This document shows, in pieces, positions 9,247 to 16,576 of a DNA stretch of 64,000 bases. The notes under the pieces are model-generated. The model saw only the letters and a list, made by a program, of their open reading frames with translations, was not told where the DNA came from and did no database searches. How positions within the stretch are numbered: the first letter of the stretch is position 1; every line of letters begins with the position of its first letter. A program made the position numbers and the translations under genes. Source of the DNA: RPQJ01 sp963846885 (GTDB lineage: Bacteria; Pseudomonadota; Gammaproteobacteria; Steroidobacterales; Steroidobacteraceae). The stretch is from positions 124,001 through 188,000 of the forward strand of contig CAWJXS010000003.1 of assembly GCA_963846885.1 (NCBI GenBank), given 5' to 3'.

Positions 9247-9330
9247 GTAGGCCAAGCGGTAGAGCGCCGGGCCGAGGCGCGATGCCGGTCTGTCAGCGCG
9301 CTCCTGCGCGCGGGCCGTCGCGGGCTGTGA

Positions 9331-10137
9331 TCAGCGTGGTACCGGGGTCACGAATTCGTGCAGGACGCGCCATGCACGACCCTGCCACTGCCACACGCGA
9401 ACGTACACGGCGTGCACTTGCGGAGCCGTGCCGCGCGCCGGCTTCCTGTCGACCAGCTCGCCGTGCGTCAGGGCCAGGTCGGCCTGTTGCGAGCCCGTCA
9501 CCTGGCCGATAGAGACCGCGCGCACCGCAATCGTCGCGGTCTCACTCGTGCGCACGTTGCGCAGTGCCGAGTTCTGCTTGCGATCGGCGTCGAGCAGCCG
9601 GTCGCTGACGGAACCCGTGTCGCCGCACGCCGCGTTGACCGTCGCCCCGAGCGCGGGCAGCGCAGGCACGTTGAGCGCCTGGTCCAGCACGATCTGCCAG
9701 TCGCCATTTTCGCTGCGTCGCCATGCCGTGAGGTACTGGCCCGTGTCCGCCGTCTTGCTGTCCTTCGCCGTGTAGTTCCAGGTGCCGAGCGTGACAGCCA
9801 GGCTCGAGTCGCACGCCGTGGCCGCCACCGCGGGCGTCCACTCGAGGCGTCCCGATGCGGGTTCGTGCGTCGCGAACCATTCGCGTGCCGGGACCGGCAG
9901 GGGCCGGAATACGACGGCGTCGGGTGCGAGATACCGATCGTAGGCAGAGCGGATGCCCGTCTCCAGCGCCCTTTGGGCGAAATCGCGGTCGACCGCCATC
10001 ACGTCGGACGCAGTCGAGTCGGGAACTTCTGACGGCGCCGCGCGACAAACGACGTACGGCGCCGGCGCGATGCAGGCCAGCAGCACCGCCTTGCAGAACA
10101 GGTGGCGCAGGCCGGAGTCGGTACGAAACATGTTCAT
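9331..10137 (-). CDS. Secreted protein with a DUF4440/SnoaL-like (NTF2-fold) domain
   Basis: A 268-residue exported protein. Residues 1-33 look like a signal peptide ending in CRAA. The segment beginning VMAVDRDFAQRALETGIRSAYDRYLAPDAVVFRPLPVPAREWFA has the spacing of DUF4440/SnoaL-like domains (small alpha+beta cone fold). It is followed by GTWNYTAKDSKTADTGQYLTAWRRSENGDWQIVLDQ, the strand pair that closes that fold. A second, weaker repeat of the pattern fills residues 170-265 (HAVYVRVWQWQGRAWRVLHEF). No catalytic residues can be assigned. Function unknown; the fold call is a recognition by pattern. Confidence 0.6.
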   Translation of the reverse strand: MNMFRTDSGLRHLFCKAVLLACIAPAPYVVCRAAPSEVPDSTASDVMAVDRDFAQRALETGIRSAYDRYLAPDAVVFRPLPVPAREWFATHEPASGRLEWTPAVAATACDSSLAVTLGTWNYTAKDSKTADTGQYLTAWRRSENGDWQIVLDQALNVPALPALGATVNAACGDTGSVSDRLLDADRKQNSALRNVRTSETATIAVRAVSIGQVTGSQQADLALTHGELVDRKPARGTAPQVHAVYVRVWQWQGRAWRVLHEFVTPVPR

Positions 10138-10307
10138 CGTTCTTGCTTGTGTGAGGCCGGCTGCAATGCCACGACCGCCACTCCCCGCTGCAAGCTTAGC
10201 GTGCCCCGCCCGCAGCTGCCCAATCGTCGGTCCGCCCGCGGGCCGGTCCAGCCGAACATTCTGTTAAAGTCACGGGAATACACCTCTTGCCTACACCACT
10301 GCCGCCC

Positions 10308-11147
10308 ATGAAAAGATTCATCGCCACCTGCCTGTCGCTGCTGTTTGCGGTTGTCATCGCCACGCCGGCAACCGCGCTGGCCGACGCCCGGACCGAGCAG
10401 CGCCTGCAGCAGTCGCAGCGTGTTTTCGAATCGTTCTCCGATCTCACCGAGCAATCCATTCCCACGTGGCTGCTCGAACGCGCCTACGGCGTCGTCGTGG
10501 TTCCGCGCGTAGTCAAGGTGGCACTGACCATCGGTGGACGCGGCGGCCGCGGCGTCATGGCCGTGCGCAATCCCGACGGCACCTGGAGCCCGCCGGTCTT
10601 CGTGACGCTGGGCGGCGTGAATGTCGGCTTTCAGATCGGCGTGCAGTCGACCGACATCGTGCTGGTGCTGATGTCCCGCGAAAGCGTCGAGGGCATCGCT
10701 GGCGGCAAGGTCACGCTCGGCGCGGATGCGAGTGTCGCCGCGGGCCCGCTCGGCCGCGCGTCCTCGGCGGCCACGGATGCCACGCTCAGTGCGCAGGTGC
10801 TCTCTTACTCACGCAACTCCGGCCTGTTCGCGGGCGTCGCGCTCGACGGCACGGTGATCGCGGTGGACCGGGGTGCGAACGAATCGTTCTACGGCATCAG
10901 CGGCGTGCTCGCGTCGCAGATCCTCGCCAACAAGGTCGGCAACGTGCCGCCGGCCGCGCAGGAATTCGTCGCCGTGCTCACTCGCGTCACCAGCGCTCCC
11001 GTCGCAGCCGGCGCAACGCCGGCAACGGCCGCCCCGTCCAGTGCCCCAGACACGCCCGCGACTCCGCCCGCTGCGCCAGCCGAGGGACCGGCGACGACGT
11101 ATCCGATGGAAGACCCGAACCCGGGCGCGCCGCCGCCGGGTACTTGA
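10308..11147 (+). CDS. Exported SYLF-domain (lipid-binding, YSC84-like) protein
   Basis: A 279-residue protein with a signal peptide (MKRFIATCLSLLFAVVIATPATALA). A SYLF domain covers about residues 30-220: WLLERAYGVVVVPRVVKVALTIGGRGGRGVM, then PVFVTLGGVNVGFQIGVQSTDIVLVLM, then LGADASVAAGPLGR and YSRNSGLFAGVALDG. These are the family hallmarks; SYLF domains bind lipid membranes. The tail (residues 230-279) is a low-complexity Pro/Ala-rich region. The ATG at 10308 was preferred over a TTG at 10287 because it starts the signal peptide. The bacterial role of the family is not well defined. Confidence 0.82.
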   Translation: MKRFIATCLSLLFAVVIATPATALADARTEQRLQQSQRVFESFSDLTEQSIPTWLLERAYGVVVVPRVVKVALTIGGRGGRGVMAVRNPDGTWSPPVFVTLGGVNVGFQIGVQSTDIVLVLMSRESVEGIAGGKVTLGADASVAAGPLGRASSAATDATLSAQVLSYSRNSGLFAGVALDGTVIAVDRGANESFYGISGVLASQILANKVGNVPPAAQEFVAVLTRVTSAPVAAGATPATAAPSSAPDTPATPPAAPAEGPATTYPMEDPNPGAPPPGT

Positions 11148-11216
11148 AAATACGGGTAATTCAGGGCGCGGCCTGCGCGCGCCGTCATAACCCAGGTCGA
11201 CACAGGGGAACCCGAC

Positions 11217-11783
11217 ATGAAGCTGCTCAAGGGGCTTTTCTTCACGGCTTTGCTGCTGGTGACAACCTTCGTCGTCATCGGCCTGTTCCTGCCGAAGACC
11301 GCGCACGTCGAGCGCTCGATCACGATCGCAGCCAGCCCGGAAGCGGTGTATGAGCTTGTCGACGGCTTCCGGCGCTTCAACGAGTGGTCGCCGTGGGCCG
11401 GTCTCGACCCCGCGACGAAATACACGTTCAGCGGCCCCGAGCGGGGCGTTGGCGCCCGCATGGAATGGAGCAGCGACAACCCCGATGTCGGTGCGGGCAG
11501 CCAGCAGGTCATCGCAGTGGAGCCCGGGCGCGCCGTCACCAGCACGCTCGACTTCGGCATGGACAACCCGACGACGTCGAAAATGGTCCTGTTGCCGGAT
11601 GGCGCAGCCACTCGCGCAACGTGGACCCTGGAGACGGATCTCTCGGGCAGCCTGGTGGGGCGCTACTTCGGACTCGCGCTGGATCGCATGGTGGGACCCG
11701 ACTACGAAAAGGGCCTGGCGCAATTGAAGGCGCTCGCCGAGTCGACGGCGCCCGCCACTGCTCCGCCCATCAGCCGGCCCTGA
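11217..11783 (+). CDS. SRPBCC-family (polyketide cyclase/START-like) protein
   Basis: A 188-residue protein with an N-terminal transmembrane or signal segment (LLKGLFFTALLLVTTFVVIGLFL) and then an SRPBCC hydrophobic-pocket domain: HVERSITIAASPEAVYELVDGFRRFNEWSPWAG is the typical first strand and helix pair, followed by FSGPERGVGARMEWSS and a long C-terminal helix. A ribosome-binding site AGGGGA precedes the ATG. It lies 69 bases after the SYLF gene in the same direction and may be co-transcribed. Ligand and function are unknown. Confidence 0.75.
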   Translation: MKLLKGLFFTALLLVTTFVVIGLFLPKTAHVERSITIAASPEAVYELVDGFRRFNEWSPWAGLDPATKYTFSGPERGVGARMEWSSDNPDVGAGSQQVIAVEPGRAVTSTLDFGMDNPTTSKMVLLPDGAATRATWTLETDLSGSLVGRYFGLALDRMVGPDYEKGLAQLKALAESTAPATAPPISRP

Positions 11784-11807
11784 GCCGCACCTGCAGGCTC
11801 GGGGAGC

Positions 11808-12467
11808 TCACGTCGGGGAGACGCCGACACCGATCGGGCACGAGATACCCGTGCCGCCGATGCCGCAATAGCCGTCCGGATTCTTCGCCAGGTATTGCTG
11901 GTGATAATCCTCGGCAAAGAAGAACTCCGGCACGTCGATGATTTCCGTAGTGATCGCCGGATAGCCCGCCGCCTGCAGCTTCACGCCGTAAGCCGCGGCG
12001 CTGGCCGCTGCTGCCGCTCGCTGCGCAGCGTCGTAGCAGTAGATGCCCGAGCGATACTGGGTGCCGATGTCGTTGCCCTGGCGCATGCCCTGCGTCGGAT
12101 CGTGCGACTCCCAGAACACACGCAGCAGTTCTTCGTAGGACGTTGCTTGCGGGTCGAACACCACACGCACGACTTCGTTGTGACCGGTGTAGCCGGTGCA
12201 CACCTCCTCGTACGTCGGATTGGGCGTGATGCCTCCGGTGTACCCCACTTGCGTGCTGTAAACGCCGGGCGTGTTCCAGAACTTGCGTTCGGCGCCCCAG
12301 AAGCAGCCGAGCCCGAACATCGCCAGCTGCATCCCGGCTGGAAACGGCGCCTCGAGCCGGTGCCCGCTCACGAAGTGCTGCGCCGGCACGCCCAGCTTCT
12401 GCGCGCGTCCCGGCAAGGCTTCGTCGGTGGTGGGCAAATCGAGCTTTTTCTTGCGCAGTGAAAACAT
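11808..12467 (-). CDS. msrA: Peptide-methionine (S)-S-oxide reductase
   Basis: A 219-residue enzyme that repairs methionine-S-sulfoxide in oxidised proteins. The active-site block is GLGCFWGAERKFW with the nucleophilic Cys55, followed by VGYTGGITPNPTYEEVCTGYTGHNEVV, GNDIGTQYRSGIY and a C-terminal GYCGIGGTGISCP supplying resolving cysteines. It has about 40 extra N-terminal residues in front of the core, as in the long E. coli-type MsrA. The marC gene lies 12 bases upstream and a TAGGAG site sits between them, so marC-msrA form an operon. Confidence 0.95.
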   Translation of the reverse strand: MFSLRKKKLDLPTTDEALPGRAQKLGVPAQHFVSGHRLEAPFPAGMQLAMFGLGCFWGAERKFWNTPGVYSTQVGYTGGITPNPTYEEVCTGYTGHNEVVRVVFDPQATSYEELLRVFWESHDPTQGMRQGNDIGTQYRSGIYCYDAAQRAAAAASAAAYGVKLQAAGYPAITTEIIDVPEFFFAEDYHQQYLAKNPDGYCGIGGTGISCPIGVGVSPT

Positions 12468-12479
12468 GGTGCGAATCTC

Positions 12480-13172
12480 CTAGCGGGCGCGCATGGCCTC
12501 GGCCAGGCCCGACCAGAACGCAGGATCGTCCAGGATCATGGTCGTGCCATTGATGAGGAACTGCACGCCGATCGAAATCATCAGGAAGCCGGTGAGTCGC
12601 GTGAGCGCAACCATGCCCGTGGCTCCGAGCAACCGATTGACGCGCTCTGCCCCGCGCAGCACGAACCAGCTGAGCAGAGCGGTCAACAGGATGGCGGTGA
12701 GCACGCCCACGAAACTGACGATGCTGAGCAAACCCTTTTGTGCGGCAGCCTGCGACGACAGACTCATCACCACCGCGAAAGTTCCGGGGCCGCTCAGGCC
12801 GGGCATGGCGAGCGGAGTAAACGCGATGTCGTACTTCTCGCCCGCCGCCTTGGTCATCGCTTCCTTGTCCGAGATCGGATTCGGAAACAGCATCTGGAAG
12901 CCGAGGAACGCGACGATCAGGCCGCCCGCGATGCGCATCCCCGGCAACGAGATGCCGAAGAAATTCATGATCAGTCCGCCCGCCACCAGGAAGCCGGACA
13001 TCAGGAAGAACGTGTAGACGCAGGCCCGGCGGATCTGCCGCAGCCGCTCCTGCTCGGGCAGGTGACCCGACGCCGATATGACGAGCGGAACGGCGCCGAA
13101 CGGATTCACGATCGGCAGGATCGCGAGCAGCGCCGCCGCAAGCGAAGAAAAATAGAGGCCCAGCCAGTTCAT
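12480..13172 (-). CDS. MarC-family integral membrane protein
   Basis: A 230-residue inner-membrane protein with six predicted hydrophobic segments, starting LGLYFSSLAAALLAILPIVNPFGAVPLVIS. The NPFG/PVF-type loop near residue 25 and the mid-protein segment FTPLAMPGLSGPGTFAVVMSL are the two half-repeat signatures of the MarC (UPF0056) family. The biological role is not established; the older link to multiple antibiotic resistance was not upheld. First gene of a marC-msrA pair; divergent from the kinase-like gene. Confidence 0.88.
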   Translation of the reverse strand: MNWLGLYFSSLAAALLAILPIVNPFGAVPLVISASGHLPEQERLRQIRRACVYTFFLMSGFLVAGGLIMNFFGISLPGMRIAGGLIVAFLGFQMLFPNPISDKEAMTKAAGEKYDIAFTPLAMPGLSGPGTFAVVMSLSSQAAAQKGLLSIVSFVGVLTAILLTALLSWFVLRGAERVNRLLGATGMVALTRLTGFLMISIGVQFLINGTTMILDDPAFWSGLAEAMRAR

Positions 13173-13228
13173 CCCGACACTTTAACCGGCGGCTAGAATG
13201 CCTGCATGACCGCGTGCAGGCTGACCCG

Positions 13229-13828
13229 ATGAGCGCCGACGGCCGCACGCTGCTGCAGCGTGGCGCGCTCGGCACCGTCTGCCGCGTGGAGGATGCCGGG
13301 CCCGGCATGCCGGGCCCATGCCTCGAACGCGATACGCGCGCTGCACGCTGGGGGCTGCGCCTCGTCGCGCGCTGGATCGCCGCGCGCGAGGCCCGCGCGC
13401 TCGAGGTGTTGCGCGGCGTGTCCGGAGTGCCCCCGCTGCTGGACTGGGACGGCCGGGTACTGCGCCGCGGCTGGATCGACGCGCAGCCGTTGCATGCAGT
13501 CGAGGTTGGCGACCCCAGCTATTGCCGCGAGGCGCTGCGACTGGTGCGCCGGCTGCATGCCGCAGGGGTCGTGCACAATCGCCTGCACCACGAGCCTCAT
13601 TGGCTCGTCGCAGCCGATGGCTCGCCCGCCCTCGTGGGATTCGGTGGCGTGTCGCAACCGCGTTACCGGGGCTGGCGTTTCAAGGCGCTGGCCCGCGACG
13701 ACCTGCGCCAGTGGTTGCAGCTCAAGCAAAGGCACTGCCGGCAACCGCTCACTGCCCGGCAGCGCAAACTCGCCGCGCAGCGCTCGGTGGCGTCCGCACT
13801 CTGGGCGAGGTTGGCGCGACTGCGCTGA
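13229..13828 (+). CDS. RIO/lipopolysaccharide-kinase-like protein with lost catalytic residues (probable pseudokinase)
   Basis: A 199-residue protein matching the layout of small proteobacterial serine/threonine-kinase-like proteins: an N-terminal lobe (RGALGTVCRV), the REARALEVLRGVSGVPPLL segment, a catalytic-loop region near residue 116 and a basic C-terminal RDDLRQWLQLKQRHC helix. In the family the catalytic loop reads HNDLAKEPNWL and the metal loop reads DFQ. Here they are HNRLHHEPHWL (Asp to Arg at 118, Asn to His at 124) and GFG (Asp to Gly at 137). The fold is kept but the catalytic base and both metal ligands are gone. The ATG at 13229 was preferred over a GTG at 13214. The comparison uses a remembered family pattern. 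Confidence 0.6.
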   Translation: MSADGRTLLQRGALGTVCRVEDAGPGMPGPCLERDTRAARWGLRLVARWIAAREARALEVLRGVSGVPPLLDWDGRVLRRGWIDAQPLHAVEVGDPSYCREALRLVRRLHAAGVVHNRLHHEPHWLVAADGSPALVGFGGVSQPRYRGWRFKALARDDLRQWLQLKQRHCRQPLTARQRKLAAQRSVASALWARLARLR

Positions 13829-13869
13829 GGCAGAGGCCGCCTCGGGTTCAGTCGGCGTCGCGAATCAGC

Positions 13870-14112
13870 TCAGGGATCGACTTTCTCGAAATCGAGCGTG
13901 GGTGCGTCGCCCGGCCGAAAATACACGTAGCGTCCGCTCATCTGCGCGTGGGCCGCGTCGCGCTCGGCGCGACTGGCGAACCAGTGTTCCTTTTCCCAGT
14001 CGTCACCGACCAGGTTGCGGAAGGGATCCGTGCGGCGCGCGCGGATCCGCAGGCCGAATGGCAGCGATTGGGGCAGCGGCTGCCGCAGGTTGTGATCGTT
14101 GGCGATGGCCAT
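13870..14112 (-). CDS. Small conserved-looking hypothetical protein (80 aa)
   Basis: An 80-residue cytoplasmic-looking protein with no signal or membrane segment. The sequence LPFGLRIRARRTDPFRNLVGDDW and EKEHWFASRAERDAAHAQM is well-formed protein with charged helices, and codon usage matches the neighbours. It lies 55 bases after the patatin gene in the same direction and ahead of no other gene, so it may be a tail gene of that transcript. The ATG at 14112 was used, as the in-frame extension upstream lies inside the patatin gene in another frame. I do not recognise a family. Confidence 0.6.
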   Translation of the reverse strand: MAIANDHNLRQPLPQSLPFGLRIRARRTDPFRNLVGDDWEKEHWFASRAERDAAHAQMSGRYVYFRPGDAPTLDFEKVDP

Positions 14113-14167
14113 GGGGGCGCTCCAGGAAGTGCACGATTTTACCGCGCCGCGCGCCACGGCGCGCAGG

Positions 14168-16471
14168 TCAGAACGTCTTGCCCAGGTACAGGTAGAACGC
14201 GCGTTCTCCCCCGCTGGCCAGGCCGGCGGCCAGGTAGACCGGGCCGAACGGACTTTCGGCCCCCAGGAACAGGCTGCCGCCCGTCTCCAGGTCGCCAAAA
14301 TCGACGTCGTCGCGCGTAGCCCAGACATTGCCCGTCTCGACCGACATGCCGAGGTACGCAGGGAACTCGAAGAAGCCCGTGCCGCCGCGGCTGATGCGCC
14401 GGTAGACGATCGCGCGGGCGATGCCGTATTGCGTCCCCGCCTTGGCGTCCGACGGCAGGCCCGACAGATCGAACAATCCGCCCAGCGTGAACAGCTCCTG
14501 CGGAGAGACGACCTGGTCATCCAGTGCCGAGCCGCCGTCCATCGACCACACGATGCTGTAGCGTCCACGGGTGCGCGCCAGCTGCCACGACGCGCGAATG
14601 ATGTCCGCATCGTGCGACGCGCCGAGCTCGTCGCGGTCGGCCAGCCAGCTGGCGCGGAAGGCCTGGCCTTGTTTCGGAAAGTAGGCGCTGTCGAGCCGGT
14701 CGTACCCGAAGTTGACGAACGCGCCGCCGATGTCGAAATCATCCGTGGGCAGGCCCGGATCGCCGATGAGCACACGGCTGCTGCCATTGCCGCGCCGCAC
14801 GCCGACGCGGATTTCGCCCCAGTTCGACAGCTCTGCTCCCAGCGCGAGCGATACGTCGGTATCGCGGATACGGTAGCGCGCGATGCGCTGCCCCGAGCTG
14901 TTGACGACCTGCAACGTGCTTTCTTCGTAGCGGAACGCCGGCGCGATGAAATAGGGGTTGCGCAGCGAGAGCGGCTGATAGAACTCGGTGAGCAGGCGGG
15001 GTTCCTCGCCGATCTGCGCATCGATGATCCATTCCGCGTCGAGTCCGTTCAGCTGAGTGATGCGCAGTTGTGCGGCCGCGTTGGCCGTCGCGCCGCCTTC
15101 GTAGTCGTTCTCCACGCCTACGCCGAGCCGCAGGAAAGCCGGCCCCCAGGTCTTCCTGCGCAGGTCGATCTCGAGCCCTTCGCCGCGCGGCTCGCGCACC
15201 ACCCTGTAGTCGACCGCCTCGAAATCATCGAGCCGATACTGCGAAGCCAGCCGCTGCTGCAACTCGGGCGTGTCGAGCGGGCGGCCCGCCAGGTCGCCGA
15301 ACACGGCTTCGACGCGACGAGCCTCGTCCTGCGACTGCGGGCCCGCCCGCACGTATTGGACCAGCACCGCGGGCTCCGCGGGGCGCGTGCGACTCGCCAG
15401 GTAGCGTTCGTACTCGGCGGCCGGCAACGCCAGGCTCGCCAGTGCCGCGGTCTGGTTCCGCGCTGCCGTCTTGCCCTGCTCCATGACCTGCGGCATGCGC
15501 GCGAACTCGATCGCGGTCATCGCGCCCAGGTCGGGCTCGATCAACACGTCGCCAGGCTGCAGGTGCTCCTTGGATTCGAGCGTGCCGCGCCTGACCATGA
15601 TGCCGACCATCTGGTTGGTGATGTCGAACGCCGAGGTGAGGCCCTGGCGGTTGGCCAGCGGAAAACTGACGTCGACGACGATGAGCCGGTCGACACCCAT
15701 GCCCTGGGCCAGTTCGACGGGCAGGTTGTCGACGAGTCCGCCATCGACGAGCAGGCGTCCGTTCACTTCGACGGGCGTGAGGACGCCCGGCGCGGACATG
15801 CTCGCGCGCAGGACGGTCACCAGGTCACCCTGGCCGAGCACCACTCGCTCGCCCGTCTCCAGGTCGGTCGCGAGTGCCCGGAACGGCGTGGGCAACCGGT
15901 CGAAATCCTGGACGTCGGCGACGCGCGCAGTGGCCTCGCGCAGCACCTGCGTGATCTTGTGGCCCTGCACCAGCCCGAGTGGCAGCGTGACGCCTTCGCT
16001 CGGGCTCACGCCGAGCGCACCCTTGGCGAGGATGTTGCGGTCGTCCTGCTTGCGGCGGTACGCACGCTCGCGGCGCGGTGCGCGGTCGCGAATCACTTCC
16101 TGCCAGTCGAGGTCGCGGAAAATGCGCTCGATTTCCTCCCCGCTCAACCCTGCGGCGTACAGGCCGCCCACGACGGCGCCCATGCTGGTGCCAGCGACGG
16201 CATCGACTGGAATCCGCATCTCCTCCAGCGCGCGAATGACTCCCACGTGGGCGGCGCCGCGAGCGCCGCCGCCGCTCAGCACCAGGCCGATGCGCGGCCG
16301 TGCGGGCTCGGCGGCGACCGGCGCTTCGCTCTGGGTGTTGGGCGCTGCCCATGCCGGCAGCACTGCGGCCAATGCCGCAATGGCCGCGAGCCACGCGCAC
16401 GGCTTGCCGTTGCGGGATACGCGGCAGGATCGTGTCGTGTGCACACTGCCTGTGACCAATGGCATCGGCAT
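14168..16471 (-). CDS. Patatin-like phospholipase with POTRA and outer-membrane barrel (PlpD-type, type Vd secretion)
   Basis: A 767-residue protein that would act at the cell surface as a lipase/phospholipase. A signal peptide covers about residues 1-43. The patatin domain has the oxyanion loop SGGGARG (66-72), the nucleophile elbow GTSMG (Ser96) and the catalytic Asp243 in DGGLVDN. A POTRA-like segment follows (RPLDTPELQQRLASQYRLDDFEAVDYRV), then a long barrel ending in LYLGKTF with terminal Phe. This order is that of Pseudomonas PlpD. A GGAG site precedes the ATG at 16471; longer in-frame extension to 17470 lies inside the divergent receptor gene and was rejected. Whether the lipase domain is released cannot be seen. 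Confidence 0.9.
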   Translation of the reverse strand: MPMPLVTGSVHTTRSCRVSRNGKPCAWLAAIAALAAVLPAWAAPNTQSEAPVAAEPARPRIGLVLSGGGARGAAHVGVIRALEEMRIPVDAVAGTSMGAVVGGLYAAGLSGEEIERIFRDLDWQEVIRDRAPRRERAYRRKQDDRNILAKGALGVSPSEGVTLPLGLVQGHKITQVLREATARVADVQDFDRLPTPFRALATDLETGERVVLGQGDLVTVLRASMSAPGVLTPVEVNGRLLVDGGLVDNLPVELAQGMGVDRLIVVDVSFPLANRQGLTSAFDITNQMVGIMVRRGTLESKEHLQPGDVLIEPDLGAMTAIEFARMPQVMEQGKTAARNQTAALASLALPAAEYERYLASRTRPAEPAVLVQYVRAGPQSQDEARRVEAVFGDLAGRPLDTPELQQRLASQYRLDDFEAVDYRVVREPRGEGLEIDLRRKTWGPAFLRLGVGVENDYEGGATANAAAQLRITQLNGLDAEWIIDAQIGEEPRLLTEFYQPLSLRNPYFIAPAFRYEESTLQVVNSSGQRIARYRIRDTDVSLALGAELSNWGEIRVGVRRGNGSSRVLIGDPGLPTDDFDIGGAFVNFGYDRLDSAYFPKQGQAFRASWLADRDELGASHDADIIRASWQLARTRGRYSIVWSMDGGSALDDQVVSPQELFTLGGLFDLSGLPSDAKAGTQYGIARAIVYRRISRGGTGFFEFPAYLGMSVETGNVWATRDDVDFGDLETGGSLFLGAESPFGPVYLAAGLASGGERAFYLYLGKTF

Positions 16472-16576
16472 GGCCTGCTCCGGGAGGTGCCGCGATGGTA
16501 GCAAACGCCGACAACACCCCCTGCTTCGGTCAGCGATAATGTTGGATCCACCACTGCTACGCACGCAACGCGCCCC

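Noticed and set aside
14099..16501. Long + strand open frame (about 800 codons) opposite the patatin gene
   Set aside because: Antisense shadow of a clear patatin-barrel protein.
16472..16576. Cobalamin riboswitch upstream of the second TonB-dependent receptor
   Set aside because: The 105-bp gap is too short and lacks the B12-box pattern.
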